Shown in pieces: positions 1 through 7,179 of a stretch of 27,653 nt of DNA (its first letter is position 1; every line of letters starts with the position of its first letter). Below the pieces are notes generated by a model that was given only the letters and a program-made list of their open reading frames with translations, made no database searches and had not been told where the DNA came from. The DNA is from Bacteroidota bacterium (GTDB lineage: Bacteria; Bacteroidota; Bacteroidia; Chitinophagales; Chitinophagaceae), in assembly GCA_023386045.1 (NCBI GenBank), contig JAEWKK010000037.1, positions 1-27,653 of the forward strand, given 5' to 3'. The position numbers and the translations under genes are program-made.

Positions 1-84
1 GAACAGAATCAGAAAAATTATCCATTGCCAAAGAGTACAAAAACTAAATCAACAGGAGTTAAAAAAACGGTCAACGTATTTTAG
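1..84 (+). CDS. 3' end of an unidentified gene (partial)
   Basis: Frame 1 is open from the first base to a TAG at 82-84 and encodes a 27-residue Lys/Thr-rich tail ending VKKTVNVF. It would be the C-terminus of a gene that begins left of the window and converges on the Lrp-family gene. Frame 2 is also open, to a TGA at 107-109, so the frame choice is uncertain. Too little is present to name a family. Confidence 0.3.
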   Translation, partial: EQNQKNYPLPKSTKTKSTGVKKTVNVF

Positions 85-102
85 GCACTTACACTCCAGA
101 GT

Positions 103-126
103 ACTATGAACCATGAACTATGAACC
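103..126. repeat. heptanucleotide tandem repeat (ACYATGA)
   Basis: Three copies of a 7-nt unit run in tandem (ACTATGA, ACCATGA, ACTATGA), followed by a partial ACC. The array ends 5 nt before the stop codon of the minus-strand Lrp-family gene, so it lies just 3' of that gene. A second 7-nt array of different sequence sits in the equivalent position behind the gene at 8802-9413. Confidence 0.7.
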
Positions 127-131
127 AGGCC

Positions 132-608
132 TCAATACTGCTGCTTGATCACTCCCATCACAAATACACTCTGAACATTGCCTACATTTTCAATCTCGCT
201 AAGTCTGTTCACATGAAAATTGTAATAGGTATCCATATTCTCTGTAACCACTTTAAGCAAAAAATCAAATTCACCGGAGATCGTGAGACATTCAGTCACT
301 TCATCCATCTCCATAATACTTTTGATAAACTTCGCTCCTGCATTCTTGCTGTGCTGCTTCAGCGAAACATAACAGATCACCATCAGCCCTCTTTTAACCA
401 TCGCTCCATTTACAATGGTTGTGTACTGCCGGATCACACCATTTTCTTCCATGCGCCTGATGCGCTCATGTACAGGCGTAGTGCTCAGGTGTACTTTTTC
501 TGAAATTTCCTTGATAGTCATTCTTGAATTGGTGCGCAGCCATTTCAATATTTCGAGGTCCTTGGCATCGGGTAAAGGCATTTCTTCTTTTAAAGGCAGT
601 TGGGTCAT
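132..608 (-). CDS. Lrp/AsnC family transcriptional regulator
   Basis: This 158-residue protein has the usual Lrp/AsnC length and order. An N-terminal winged helix-turn-helix spans about residues 15-65 (LEILKWLRTNSRMTIKEISEKV, then LSTTPVHERIRRMEENGVI). An effector-binding and oligomerisation RAM domain spans about 70-150, including the conserved ISGEFDFLLKV stretch. Such proteins bind DNA as dimers to octamers and sense amino acids or related ligands. The gene is divergent from ahcY. The intergenic region contains a site resembling the E. coli Lrp consensus at 678-692 and a weaker related palindrome at 616-630 near its own start, which suggests autoregulation and possible control of ahcY. The start is an ATG with only 171 bp to ahcY. 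The ligand cannot be told from sequence. Confidence 0.93.
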   Translation of the reverse strand: MTQLPLKEEMPLPDAKDLEILKWLRTNSRMTIKEISEKVHLSTTPVHERIRRMEENGVIRQYTTIVNGAMVKRGLMVICYVSLKQHSKNAGAKFIKSIMEMDEVTECLTISGEFDFLLKVVTENMDTYYNFHVNRLSEIENVGNVQSVFVMGVIKQQY

Positions 609-615
609 GGTCAGA

Positions 616-630
616 AAGGATTATTTCCTA
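616..630. promoter_or_regulatory. possible Lrp-family operator, regulator-proximal
   Basis: The core AGGATTATTTCCT is an imperfect palindrome 8-22 bp upstream of the regulator's start codon. It is the reverse complement, with one mismatch, of the core at 679-691. It matches the E. coli Lrp consensus YAGHAWATTWTDCTR at only about 10 of 15 positions. The position suits autoregulation. Confidence 0.4.
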
Positions 631-677
631 CAAAAGAAGTGAATCTTGTACTTTTATCCTGAAATTTTACTGAAGTG

Positions 678-692
678 CAGGAAATTATCCTA
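678..692. promoter_or_regulatory. probable Lrp-family operator upstream of ahcY
   Basis: CAGGAAATTATCCTA matches the E. coli Lrp consensus YAGHAWATTWTDCTR at 13 of 15 positions. The two departures (G at 4, C at 12) are symmetrical, so dyad symmetry is kept. The site lies 7 bp upstream of the candidate -7 element of ahcY, where a bound dimer would cover the -33 region. Binding by this particular regulator is an inference. Confidence 0.55.
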
Positions 693-699
693 TTCATCC

Positions 700-707
700 T
701 ACATTTG
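700..707 (+). promoter_or_regulatory. candidate -7 promoter element for ahcY
   Basis: TACATTTG fits the Bacteroidota -7 consensus TAnnTTTG and lies 72 bp before the ahcY start. No good -33 TTTG is visible at the usual spacing, where the Lrp-like site sits instead. The leader would be about 65-70 nt. Confidence 0.45.
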
Positions 708-779
708 TTCCCGAAAAGTTGAGGCCCATTCCAGGCTTCGATTTTCAGGATTTTCAATTTTAAAACTTAACAGTCAAAT

Positions 780-2108
780 ATGTCTACGATCACAAAATCG
801 AACATCAATTTTACCCTTCCCTACAAGGTGAAGGATATGAGCCTCGCTGAATGGGGACGTAAGGAAATTCGCCTCGCCGAAGCTGAAATGCCAGGACTGA
901 TGTCTATCCGTAAGGAATATGGTGCATCACAACCTTTGAAAGGCGCCCGCATTGCCGGCTGTCTTCACATGACCATCCAGACTGCCGTGCTGATTGAAAC
1001 CCTGGTAGCCCTGGGTGCTGAGGTAAAATGGAGCTCCTGCAATATCTTCTCTACACAGGACCACGCCGCTGCTGCCATTGCTGCTGCAGGTATTGGTGTA
1101 TTTGCCTGGAAAGGACAAACACAGGAAGAAGCTGACTGGTGTATCGAGCAGACCCTTTTCTTCGGCGCTGCTGACCGTCCTTTGAATATGATCCTTGATG
1201 ATGGTGGTGACCTTACCAATATGGTTCTGGATACTTATCCTGAATTGATCCAGCACGTACGTGGCATTTCTGAAGAAACCACTACAGGTGTTCACCGCCT
1301 GTACGAAAGAATGGCGAAAGGCACATTGCCTGTTCCTGCTATCAACGTGAATGATTCAGTTACCAAGAGCAAATTCGATAACAAATATGGCTGTAAAGAA
1401 TCCCTGGTGGATTCTATCCGTCGTGCTACCGATGTGATGCTTGCTGGTAAAGTAGCTGTTGTTGGTGGTTATGGTGATGTGGGCAAGGGTTCCGCTGCAT
1501 CTCTTGCAGGAGCTGGTTGCCGCGTGATCGTTACCGAGATCGATCCTATCTGCGCTTTGCAGGCTGCTATGGATGGATTCGAAGTGAAGAAAATGAAGGA
1601 TGCTGTGAAAGAAGCTGACATTATTGTTACCGCTTCTGGTTGCCGCGACCTCATCAAAGGTGATCATTTCAAATCAATGAAGGATAAGGCGATCGTTTGT
1701 AACATTGGCCACTTTGATATCGAGATCGATGTTGCCTGGCTGAATGAAAACTATGGCCATACAAAAGATACCATCAAACCACAGGTTGATATTTATAATG
1801 TTGATGGAAAAGATATCATCCTTCTGGCTGAAGGCCGTCTCGTGAACCTGGGCTGCGCTACTGGTCACCCTTCATTTGTAATGTCCAACTCTTTCTCTAA
1901 CCAGACGCTGGCTCAGATCGAACTCTGGACCAATGCGGATAAATATGAGAACAAAGTTTATGTTCTGCCCAAGCATCTTGATGAGAAAGTTGCAAGACTT
2001 CACCTCGCCAAGATTGGTGTGGAGCTGGATGAACTGACTCCTGCACAGGCAGAATACCTGGGCATTTCTAAAGAAGGTCCATTCAAGCCCGAGCATTACA
2101 GGTATTAA
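780..2108 (+). CDS. ahcY: adenosylhomocysteinase (S-adenosylhomocysteine hydrolase)
   Basis: This cytosolic NAD-dependent enzyme reversibly splits S-adenosylhomocysteine into adenosine and homocysteine, removing the inhibitory product of SAM-dependent methylation. The 442 residues are full length. The N-terminal substrate region includes GCLHMTIQTAVLIETL and SCNIFSTQDHAAAAI. The NAD-binding Rossmann motif GGYGDVGKGSAASL is near residues 227-240. The conserved C-terminal tail ends KPEHYRY, with the Lys/Tyr pair that reaches the NAD site of the partner subunit. The ATG at 780 is the only sensible start and gives a complete N-terminus. The gene is divergent from an Lrp-family regulator, with a candidate operator and -7 element upstream and a terminator hairpin downstream. 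It appears to be monocistronic. Confidence 0.98.
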   Translation: MSTITKSNINFTLPYKVKDMSLAEWGRKEIRLAEAEMPGLMSIRKEYGASQPLKGARIAGCLHMTIQTAVLIETLVALGAEVKWSSCNIFSTQDHAAAAIAAAGIGVFAWKGQTQEEADWCIEQTLFFGAADRPLNMILDDGGDLTNMVLDTYPELIQHVRGISEETTTGVHRLYERMAKGTLPVPAINVNDSVTKSKFDNKYGCKESLVDSIRRATDVMLAGKVAVVGGYGDVGKGSAASLAGAGCRVIVTEIDPICALQAAMDGFEVKKMKDAVKEADIIVTASGCRDLIKGDHFKSMKDKAIVCNIGHFDIEIDVAWLNENYGHTKDTIKPQVDIYNVDGKDIILLAEGRLVNLGCATGHPSFVMSNSFSNQTLAQIELWTNADKYENKVYVLPKHLDEKVARLHLAKIGVELDELTPAQAEYLGISKEGPFKPEHYRY

Positions 2109-2167
2109 TATTCAGTTATTAGTTTCTTTGGGCTTCATGCTTGCGAAATAGAGCTCTGAAATAAAAT

Positions 2168-2201
2168 AAAAAGGCTGTCTCTTGAGGCAGCCTTTTGTTT
2201 T
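2168..2201 (+). terminator. intrinsic terminator of ahcY
   Basis: The stem AAGGCTG (2171-2177) pairs with CAGCCTT (2188-2194). It is preceded by an A-run and followed by TTGTTTT, 60 bp after the ahcY stop. Confidence 0.8.
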
Positions 2202-2289
2202 AGGTAGTTGAAGAAGTTTAGATCAGTCATTATCTTTCAAACGCGAGAAACACTAAGATTGAAGGAGGACTGATTATAGAATCATTGCA

Positions 2290-2865
2290 TTACAAATAAG
2301 GATGCCTGAACTGCGGAAAGTTTTTCTTTCTTTCGTTCAGTGCCTGCATCATCTGCTCATTTTCAGTTGGATCGTATTGGTTGTCCCTGCCAAAGAATAA
2401 CTGGTTTTCATGATAATAAAATAAGGCCCAGTTGAGTGTGCGGTCAAAGATGACGACATCCTCCTCGAAAAACATCACAGTGCAGTACTTGATCAACATT
2501 TTCCATGTCATCAGCACGCCCTGTTTGTATCCTTCAAAGAGTACAAAAATCCAGGTATCAAAAGGAATTCCCCTTTTATAGAGCCATTTTTTCAGAAGGC
2601 TGTTGCTTTCATCATAATTGCCGAGATGCGAGCATTCTTCCACCATCTTGAAATTATTTTTGGCAAAAGGGTCCCACTCTCCACCTGTAAAAAGATTGGC
2701 AGAAGGACCGGTAAAGCTCCATAGATATTTTGTGGCGGTCTTGTCAAGGAACAGGATCTGTTGCTGATGCGTTTCGGGTAGGGCTTTAAATTCCTGCATA
2801 TTGCCAAATGTTGACCATCCTTCCAGGTCCACTGTGTAATTCCTGATGTTATCCATGTCAATCAT
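2290..2865 (-). CDS. conserved-looking protein of unknown function
   Basis: I do not recognise this 191-residue protein. It has no signal peptide, no clear membrane segment and no familiar motif. It is rich in aromatic residues (for example GWSTFGNM, KYLWSFTGPSANLF, TWIFVLFEGYKQG and NWALFYYHENQLFFGRDNQYD), with a basic tail ending FPQFRHPYL, so a compact soluble cytosolic fold is likely. The codon use and continuous frame look real. A second in-frame ATG at 2856 would remove three residues. It lies 38 bp downstream of the YhhN-family gene on the same strand and may be co-transcribed with it. Confidence 0.75.
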   Translation of the reverse strand: MIDMDNIRNYTVDLEGWSTFGNMQEFKALPETHQQQILFLDKTATKYLWSFTGPSANLFTGGEWDPFAKNNFKMVEECSHLGNYDESNSLLKKWLYKRGIPFDTWIFVLFEGYKQGVLMTWKMLIKYCTVMFFEEDVVIFDRTLNWALFYYHENQLFFGRDNQYDPTENEQMMQALNERKKNFPQFRHPYL

Positions 2866-2903
2866 CTTCCCTCGCTTTGTAGTAAATATAATTTAATCTT
2901 GTT

Positions 2904-3575
2904 TTATTCTGACTCCAACTGAACCAAAGCACCTTTCACGATCAACCATTGCGCCAGGGCATAAGTGATCATCACTATCAAACCTAACAATGAAATATTC
3001 AAAGCAAAGAGATGAATAGCCAGAACGGAATCAGATATAACAAACGATAAAGCACCAGCAGTAAACAGCGCTGATGCTTTTCTATCTACACGTGAGCGGG
3101 AATTGATTGCCAGAAGCAGCATTAAGCCAATGGTCAAACTGTAAATAACAACTGGTATGGCAAGGCTGCCCAGGTAAGGAAACAGAAAGTAAAGCAGGAT
3201 CAAAATGTAAATTGCTACAGGGAAAACATACAAAGGATGTTTTTGTACCCAGCCTTTTTTGGATCCGCCACTTTTTAAAAAATAAATGATATAAAATACA
3301 TGGGCTAATAAAAAAGAAATCAACCCAGGAATGAAAAGATCCCTCGCCTGTAAGAGGATATCACCAACCCAGGAAAAAAATATCGCGGACAGGATCAACA
3401 AGGAATTACTCTTCACAGGTTTTTGTATTCTCAATAAAAAGCCTGTTGCCAACAAGGGCATTAATAAAGGTTTAGTGAACCAGCGCCACTCATCCCGGAA
3501 CCAATAAATAAATACCAGGTCTAAAACAACCACAGCCAGGTACAGGTAAAATATAATTCGGCTTGCCTGTTTCAT
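2904..3575 (-). CDS. YhhN family (lysoplasmalogenase-like) membrane protein
   Basis: This 223-residue integral membrane protein has about seven or eight hydrophobic segments and matches the YhhN/TMEM86 family. Family landmarks in order are TKPLLMPLLATGF, FFSWVGDILLQ (with the acidic residue conserved in the family), LLAHVFYIIYF, GALSFVISDSVLA and YALAQWLIVKGA. Eukaryotic TMEM86B and some bacterial members hydrolyse the vinyl-ether bond of lysoplasmalogens. Whether this bacterium makes plasmalogens is not shown here, so the activity is only inferred. It is likely the first gene of a two-gene transcript with the unknown gene 38 bp downstream. Confidence 0.88.
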   Translation of the reverse strand: MKQASRIIFYLYLAVVVLDLVFIYWFRDEWRWFTKPLLMPLLATGFLLRIQKPVKSNSLLILSAIFFSWVGDILLQARDLFIPGLISFLLAHVFYIIYFLKSGGSKKGWVQKHPLYVFPVAIYILILLYFLFPYLGSLAIPVVIYSLTIGLMLLLAINSRSRVDRKASALFTAGALSFVISDSVLAIHLFALNISLLGLIVMITYALAQWLIVKGALVQLESE

Positions 3576-3791
3576 GATGATAAATTGAAGTCCAAAATAG
3601 AAAACAAATCAGTCCTTATAGGGCTGTTGCAATAATATTGAGAACATTGATATGATACTTACAATAGACTACCCTGTTTTTTTATTAAATGAACCTTCCC
3701 ATTGTTCTATATCTTATAAAACTATTTGTCAAATTCAAAGGCACGTGCAACGCCAGGGCAACTTCGCTTGTCAAGCCGGGAAAGAGAGAAT

Positions 3792-4193
3792 ATGAAAATT
3801 TTCAAGTTAGTATTGACCGGCTTTGTGATAACCATTCCTTTCGCCTGTAAAAAATCAACGAATGATTGTTCACTCATTGAGGCCAAAGTAATCAGGTACG
3901 ATTGCGACCGTGTAATCCTGCAATTAATGACGACACAGCAAATTGGTGACAGCCAATGGACTGATGCATTTACAGGTCAAACCTACCAGAATGTAGTCTC
4001 CTATTACAATACCTGCCAGATCTCAACACTGACCAATGGAGAATTGTCCACGCTGTATGTAAAGCTTGAACCTACAGGGCATGAGCTTAGTGTTCCTGAT
4101 TGTTATCAATGCCAGGCGATTTCAAATCAGCCTCCCCAGACAAAAATGGTATTGACGGAAATTCAAACAGCGCCATGCGGAAATGACGATTGA
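3792..4193 (+). CDS. small Cys-rich lipoprotein of unknown function
   Basis: The 133-residue product starts MKIFKLVLTGFVITIPFACKKS, a short signal peptide followed by a Cys, so it is probably a lipoprotein. The lipobox is weak (PFAC rather than LxxC). The mature part has further Cys residues (NDCSLIEA, YDCDRV, YNTCQIS, PDCYQCQ, APCGND), which suggests disulfides in the periplasm or at the cell surface. The ATG at 3792 is chosen over an upstream in-frame TTG at 3726 because only the ATG puts the signal peptide at the N-terminus. No function can be assigned. A gene for a membrane protein follows 43 bp later. Confidence 0.8.
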   Translation: MKIFKLVLTGFVITIPFACKKSTNDCSLIEAKVIRYDCDRVILQLMTTQQIGDSQWTDAFTGQTYQNVVSYYNTCQISTLTNGELSTLYVKLEPTGHELSVPDCYQCQAISNQPPQTKMVLTEIQTAPCGNDD

Positions 4194-4236
4194 TCGGACT
4201 TTTTTGATTCCTGGAAAGCCATGATTATATTGGGGA

Positions 4237-4770
4237 ATGGCCGTGCATTTCCAAAAGATATCAGATAAGCAATTCCATCCGAAAAAAGATTTTATTGTGA
4301 AAGATTCAAAAACAATGAACGTGGTTTTTGGAATTGCCTTCCTGTTCATTGCGCTCATTTTGTCGGCATCCTTTTCTAAGTTGTTTGGTTTGCTGATGAT
4401 CATCCCTGCCATCTTATTTTTTAGAAAGAGCAATGAAAACAAGATGATCATGGTGGTAAATAAAAATGGCTTTTATTATTACGGCGAACTGCTGACCAAT
4501 TGGGAAAATTTCATATCCGCCAAATTTATCGATGAGTTGCCCCTTCCTGCACCCAATTCTTATGGCATAAATGACGAGTACTATCTTCTACTCAAATATT
4601 TCAAGGATGGAGAATCAGGACATTTTGGGCGAAAGATCAGGTTGACAAACAACCAGGATAAAGCTGAAGAAGAGATCATGGCAGCCATTGCCTTTTATTA
4701 TAAAGAGTACCAAAAGGCCATTGAACCATCTAGCTCCATTGATCCAGGAATCAAGCCTGAATCTATCTGA
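4237..4770 (+). CDS. small membrane protein, STM3941-like
   Basis: This 177-residue protein has a polar N-terminus, two adjacent hydrophobic segments (about residues 29-47 and 50-64) separated by a very short turn, then a soluble C-terminal half. The layout and the phrase NKNGFYYYGELLTNWENFISAKF resemble the STM3941/PH-like group of small bacterial membrane proteins, in which a membrane hairpin precedes a pleckstrin-like domain reading 'G..W.dI...'. That assignment is tentative and comes from memory of the fold pattern. The function is unknown. Confidence 0.7.
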   Translation: MAVHFQKISDKQFHPKKDFIVKDSKTMNVVFGIAFLFIALILSASFSKLFGLLMIIPAILFFRKSNENKMIMVVNKNGFYYYGELLTNWENFISAKFIDELPLPAPNSYGINDEYYLLLKYFKDGESGHFGRKIRLTNNQDKAEEEIMAAIAFYYKEYQKAIEPSSSIDPGIKPESI

Positions 4771-4877
4771 AATAAATGCTTCACTTATCACCAGTATGTA
4801 ATTAGTGTTCGCTGATAAAAATCATCTTTTAATCCAGGAGATAGTCTTCTTTTTGCGCCTTCTGTAAACGCCGCTAA

Positions 4878-6128
4878 ATGGCCTCATTGAAGAACAAAAA
4901 GATAGAATTGTTATCACCCGCAGGATCTTTTGAAAGCCTGCAGGCAGCATTGGAAGCTGGAGCCGATGCCGTCTATTTTGGAGTGGAGCAGCTCAATATG
5001 CGGGCCCGCTCAATTAATTCTTTTACAATAAATGACCTGGCAGAGATTTTTTCCAAATGCCAAAAATTTGGTGCGAAAGCCTATCTCACACTTAACACGG
5101 TCATGTATGACCACGATCTTCAACTGATACGCTCCATTGTTAAGGAAGCAAAACAGCAACAGATAGATGCCGTGATCGCAGCAGATTTTGCAGTGATAGA
5201 AATTTGCAGTGAATTGAATATGCCTCTACACATCTCCACCCAGGCCAATGTATCCAATATAGAATCAGTGAAATTTTTTTCACGCTTTGCAGATGTGATC
5301 GTATTAGCAAGAGAACTGACTTTAACCCAGGTAGAACAGATCACGAAAGAGATCAGCAGAAAAAATATCACAGGTGTTTCAGGTGACCTGATCAAGATCG
5401 AAGTATTTGCCCATGGAGCGCTTTGCATGGCTGTATCTGGAAAATGCTATATCAGTCTGCACGAACAAAATGCTTCCGCCAACAGGGGTGCCTGCACGCA
5501 ACCCTGCAGGCGACCTTACAAAGTTACCGATGCTGAAACAGGCGAAGAACTACTGATCGATAATGAATACATCATGTCGCCCAAAGACCTTTGTACCATC
5601 GACATTTTAGACCAGGTGATAGCAGCTGGTGTTGATGTGATCAAGATCGAAGGACGGAGCAAGCCTGCTGAATATGTTTATACCGTAACGAAATGTTACC
5701 GCGAAGCACTGGAAGCCATTGCAGCTGGAACATATACAGCTGAAAAAATAAAAATCTGGAAAGAAGAACTGGCCACTGTATATAACAGAGGCTTCTGGGA
5801 AGGTTATTATCTTGGTCGAAAATTAGGCGAATGGACCAGTCATCCTGGTTCTGCAGCCACAGAAAAAAAGATCTATATAGGCAGGCATACCCGTTACTAT
5901 CCCGCAATAGGAGTTGCAGAATTCCTGGTGGAATCTGGCCAGATAGACAAAGATGATTCTTTGATGGTGACCAGTGGCAAATTCGGCGTTTGGAAAGCAA
6001 AGGCTTCTTCATTTCGTGTAAATGGAGAGGAAAGTAATTATGCTTCAGGAAAGGACCTCATCACCTTTCCCATGGAAGTCAAACCAGCCATTGGCGATAA
6101 GCTGTATAAAATCATCAAAGATGCCTAA
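4878..6128 (+). CDS. U32 family protein, probable tRNA uridine 5-hydroxylation factor (TrhP/YegQ-like)
   Basis: The 416-residue protein belongs to the peptidase U32 family. It opens with ELLSPAGSFESLQAALEAGADAVYFG, typical of the barrel domain. It carries the U32 signature EVFAHGALCMAVSGKCYIS (about residues 175-193) and NRGACTQPCRRPY (202-214). Cys183, Cys190, Cys206 and Cys210 form the conserved cluster. E. coli U32 members TrhP (YegQ) and RlhA hydroxylate tRNA U34 and 23S rRNA C2501, and these reactions depend on prephenate and iron-sulfur biogenesis. Actual peptidase activity is doubtful for this subgroup. The length and C-terminal small domain fit the YegQ type better than the longer RlhA. 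The stop overlaps the start of a ferredoxin gene, so translation is probably coupled. Confidence 0.9.
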   Translation: MASLKNKKIELLSPAGSFESLQAALEAGADAVYFGVEQLNMRARSINSFTINDLAEIFSKCQKFGAKAYLTLNTVMYDHDLQLIRSIVKEAKQQQIDAVIAADFAVIEICSELNMPLHISTQANVSNIESVKFFSRFADVIVLARELTLTQVEQITKEISRKNITGVSGDLIKIEVFAHGALCMAVSGKCYISLHEQNASANRGACTQPCRRPYKVTDAETGEELLIDNEYIMSPKDLCTIDILDQVIAAGVDVIKIEGRSKPAEYVYTVTKCYREALEAIAAGTYTAEKIKIWKEELATVYNRGFWEGYYLGRKLGEWTSHPGSAATEKKIYIGRHTRYYPAIGVAEFLVESGQIDKDDSLMVTSGKFGVWKAKASSFRVNGEESNYASGKDLITFPMEVKPAIGDKLYKIIKDA

Positions 6129-6342
6129 GCTGGTTCAATACAGGGAGCAGTGTATTGGCTGCGGCATCTGCCAGGAAATGCAGCCTGATATTTGGCGCAT
6201 GTCAAAAAAAGATGGGAAGGCTACGCTAATGAATGCTCAACAAAAAAAGAATGTACATATCCTTTCCATTCCTGATTTCATGCTTGAAATATCCCAAAAA
6301 CTAATTGAAGCCTGTCCCGCAAGAATTATCAAACTGATGTAA
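6121..6342 (+). CDS. single-cluster [4Fe-4S] ferredoxin
   Basis: This 73-residue protein has CIGCGIC at residues 11-17 and a distal Cys65-Pro66, the spacing of one-cluster ferredoxins. Cys11, Cys14, Cys17 and Cys65 provide a full set of four ligands. The residue that is usually a fourth Cys in the CxxCxxCxxxCP motif is Gln21. In single-cluster ferredoxins such as that of Pyrococcus furiosus this position is not a ligand but one half of a disulfide, so its loss should not prevent cluster binding. The ATG at 6121 lies inside the last codons of the U32 gene (8-nt overlap); the longer in-frame start at 6022 would add unrelated sequence. The overlap argues that the ferredoxin serves the U32 enzyme. 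Confidence 0.9.
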   Translation: MPKLVQYREQCIGCGICQEMQPDIWRMSKKDGKATLMNAQQKKNVHILSIPDFMLEISQKLIEACPARIIKLM

Positions 6343-6389
6343 GCTTTAGAGACAATTGGGACTCGCATTGAAATTTATATCTTCATGCC

Positions 6390-6887
6390 ATGTCGAAAAG
6401 AACAGATTATATCAGCTGGGATGAATACTTCATGGGGGTGGCCTTATTAAGTGGCAGGAGGAGTAAGGACCCTAATACACAGGTTGGTGCCTGCATTGTA
6501 AACAGCCAGAATAAAATTGTAGGTGCAGGATATAATGGTCTTCCCATAGGTTGTGATGATGAAAATTTTCCCTGGGATAAGCAGGGTGAATTTCTCCAGA
6601 CGAAATATCCCTATGTATGTCATGCGGAATTGAATGCCATTCTTAATAATATTGGCATGGACCTGAAAGGATGCAGGATCTATACAGCCCTTTTTCCCTG
6701 TAATGAATGTGCCAAAGCCATTATCCAGGCTGGCATCAGGGAAGTGATCTACCTCAGTGATAAATACGCGGGAACAGATGTTTCCATTGCCAGTAAAAAG
6801 ATGCTGGATGCATCGGGAATATCCTATCGCAAAGTGGAAGTGAAAAGGAATTCGATTGAACTTTCTTTTGATGAGAAAGAGGTCTAA
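6390..6887 (+). CDS. deoxycytidylate (dCMP) deaminase
   Basis: This zinc-dependent cytosolic enzyme converts dCMP to dUMP, the substrate of thymidylate synthase. The 165 residues show the cytidine/deoxycytidylate deaminase signature: CHAELNAI with His78 (zinc ligand) and Glu80 (proton shuttle), then PCNEC with Cys104 and Cys107. The dCMP-deaminase N-terminus (DPNTQVGACIV, then GAGYNGLPIGCDD) sets it apart from CDA, TadA and RibD. It starts 47 bp after the ferredoxin gene on the same strand and may share its transcript. The first palindromic repeat copy begins at the base directly after its stop codon. dCTP deaminase is encoded at the far end of the window. Confidence 0.95.
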   Translation: MSKRTDYISWDEYFMGVALLSGRRSKDPNTQVGACIVNSQNKIVGAGYNGLPIGCDDENFPWDKQGEFLQTKYPYVCHAELNAILNNIGMDLKGCRIYTALFPCNECAKAIIQAGIREVIYLSDKYAGTDVSIASKKMLDASGISYRKVEVKRNSIELSFDEKEV

Positions 6888-6917
6888 CCTTCGGCGCTTC
6901 GCGCCTCAGGTTGACAA
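6888..6917 (+). repeat. palindromic element copy 1 (plus orientation)
   Basis: CCTTCG leads into the hairpin GGCGC-TTC-GCGCC (6893-6905), followed by TCAGG and TTGACAA. It begins at the base immediately after the dCMP deaminase stop codon. Confidence 0.85.
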
Positions 6918-6950
6918 TAGTTGCTTTTTTTCCTTATTTCCGTATTCCAT

Positions 6951-6973
6951 TGCGCTGCGCCTCGGTTAGACAA
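6951..6973 (+). repeat. palindromic element copy 2 (plus, partial)
   Basis: The remnant TGCGCTGCGCCTCGGTTAGACAA keeps the GCGC arms and the outer TTxGACAA end but has lost the CCTTCG end. Confidence 0.6.
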
Positions 6974-7004
6974 CAAGTGTTTTCGCATTCTTTCACTCAA
7001 TGTC

Positions 7005-7035
7005 TTGTCATCCTGAGGGGCAACGCCCCGAAAGG
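7005..7035 (-). repeat. palindromic element copy 3 (minus orientation)
   Basis: TTGTCATCCTGA, then hairpin GGGGC-AAC-GCCCC (7017-7029), then GAAAGG. Read on the minus strand it is the same element as copy 1, with one extra A near its end. Confidence 0.85.
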
Positions 7036-7081
7036 AACAGGTTAGACAACAAGTGTTTGCGCAATCTTTCTGTCAACCACC

Positions 7082-7111
7082 TTGTCATCCTGAATGGCAA
7101 CGCCCCGAAAG
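7082..7111 (-). repeat. palindromic element copy 4 (minus, stem damaged)
   Basis: TTGTCATCCTGA is followed by ATGGC-AAC-GCCCC, in which two bases of the left arm have changed and only three stem pairs remain, then GAAAG. Confidence 0.75.
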
Positions 7112-7149
7112 AAACAGGTTAACAAGTATACCTATTGAACGCAAACATC

Positions 7150-7179
7150 TTGTCATCCTGAGGGGCAAAGCCCCGAAGG
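7150..7179 (-). repeat. palindromic element copy 5 (minus orientation)
   Basis: TTGTCATCCTGA, hairpin GGGGC-AAA-GCCCC (7162-7174), then GAAGG. It is identical over 30 nt to the copy at 7707-7736 and lies 65 bp upstream of the GIY-YIG gene. Confidence 0.88.

Noticed and set aside
708..779. SAH riboswitch in the ahcY leader
   Set aside because: The leader would be only about 65-70 nt, A/T-rich, and I see no conserved pseudoknot-type pairing. The palindromic Lrp-like site explains the region better.
927..1295. Antisense open frames inside ahcY (and similar ones inside fhs, the TonB-dependent receptor, the ABC exporter and dcd)
   Set aside because: They are shadows of strongly coding genes with recognised products; their translations show no domain or signal features.
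2222..2274. Inverted repeat ATCAGTC/GACTGAT between ahcY and the unknown gene
   Set aside because: It is only 7 bp with a 39-nt spacer, likely by chance, with no T-run and no promoter nearby.
3726..3791. Longer TTG-initiated start for the Cys-rich lipoprotein
   Set aside because: It would place 22 polar residues before a normal signal peptide; the ATG at 3792 is consistent with export.
6022..6120. Upstream ATG start for the ferredoxin
   Set aside because: The extra 33 residues come from the U32 coding region in another frame and have no ferredoxin similarity; the ATG at 6121 matches the standard N-terminus.
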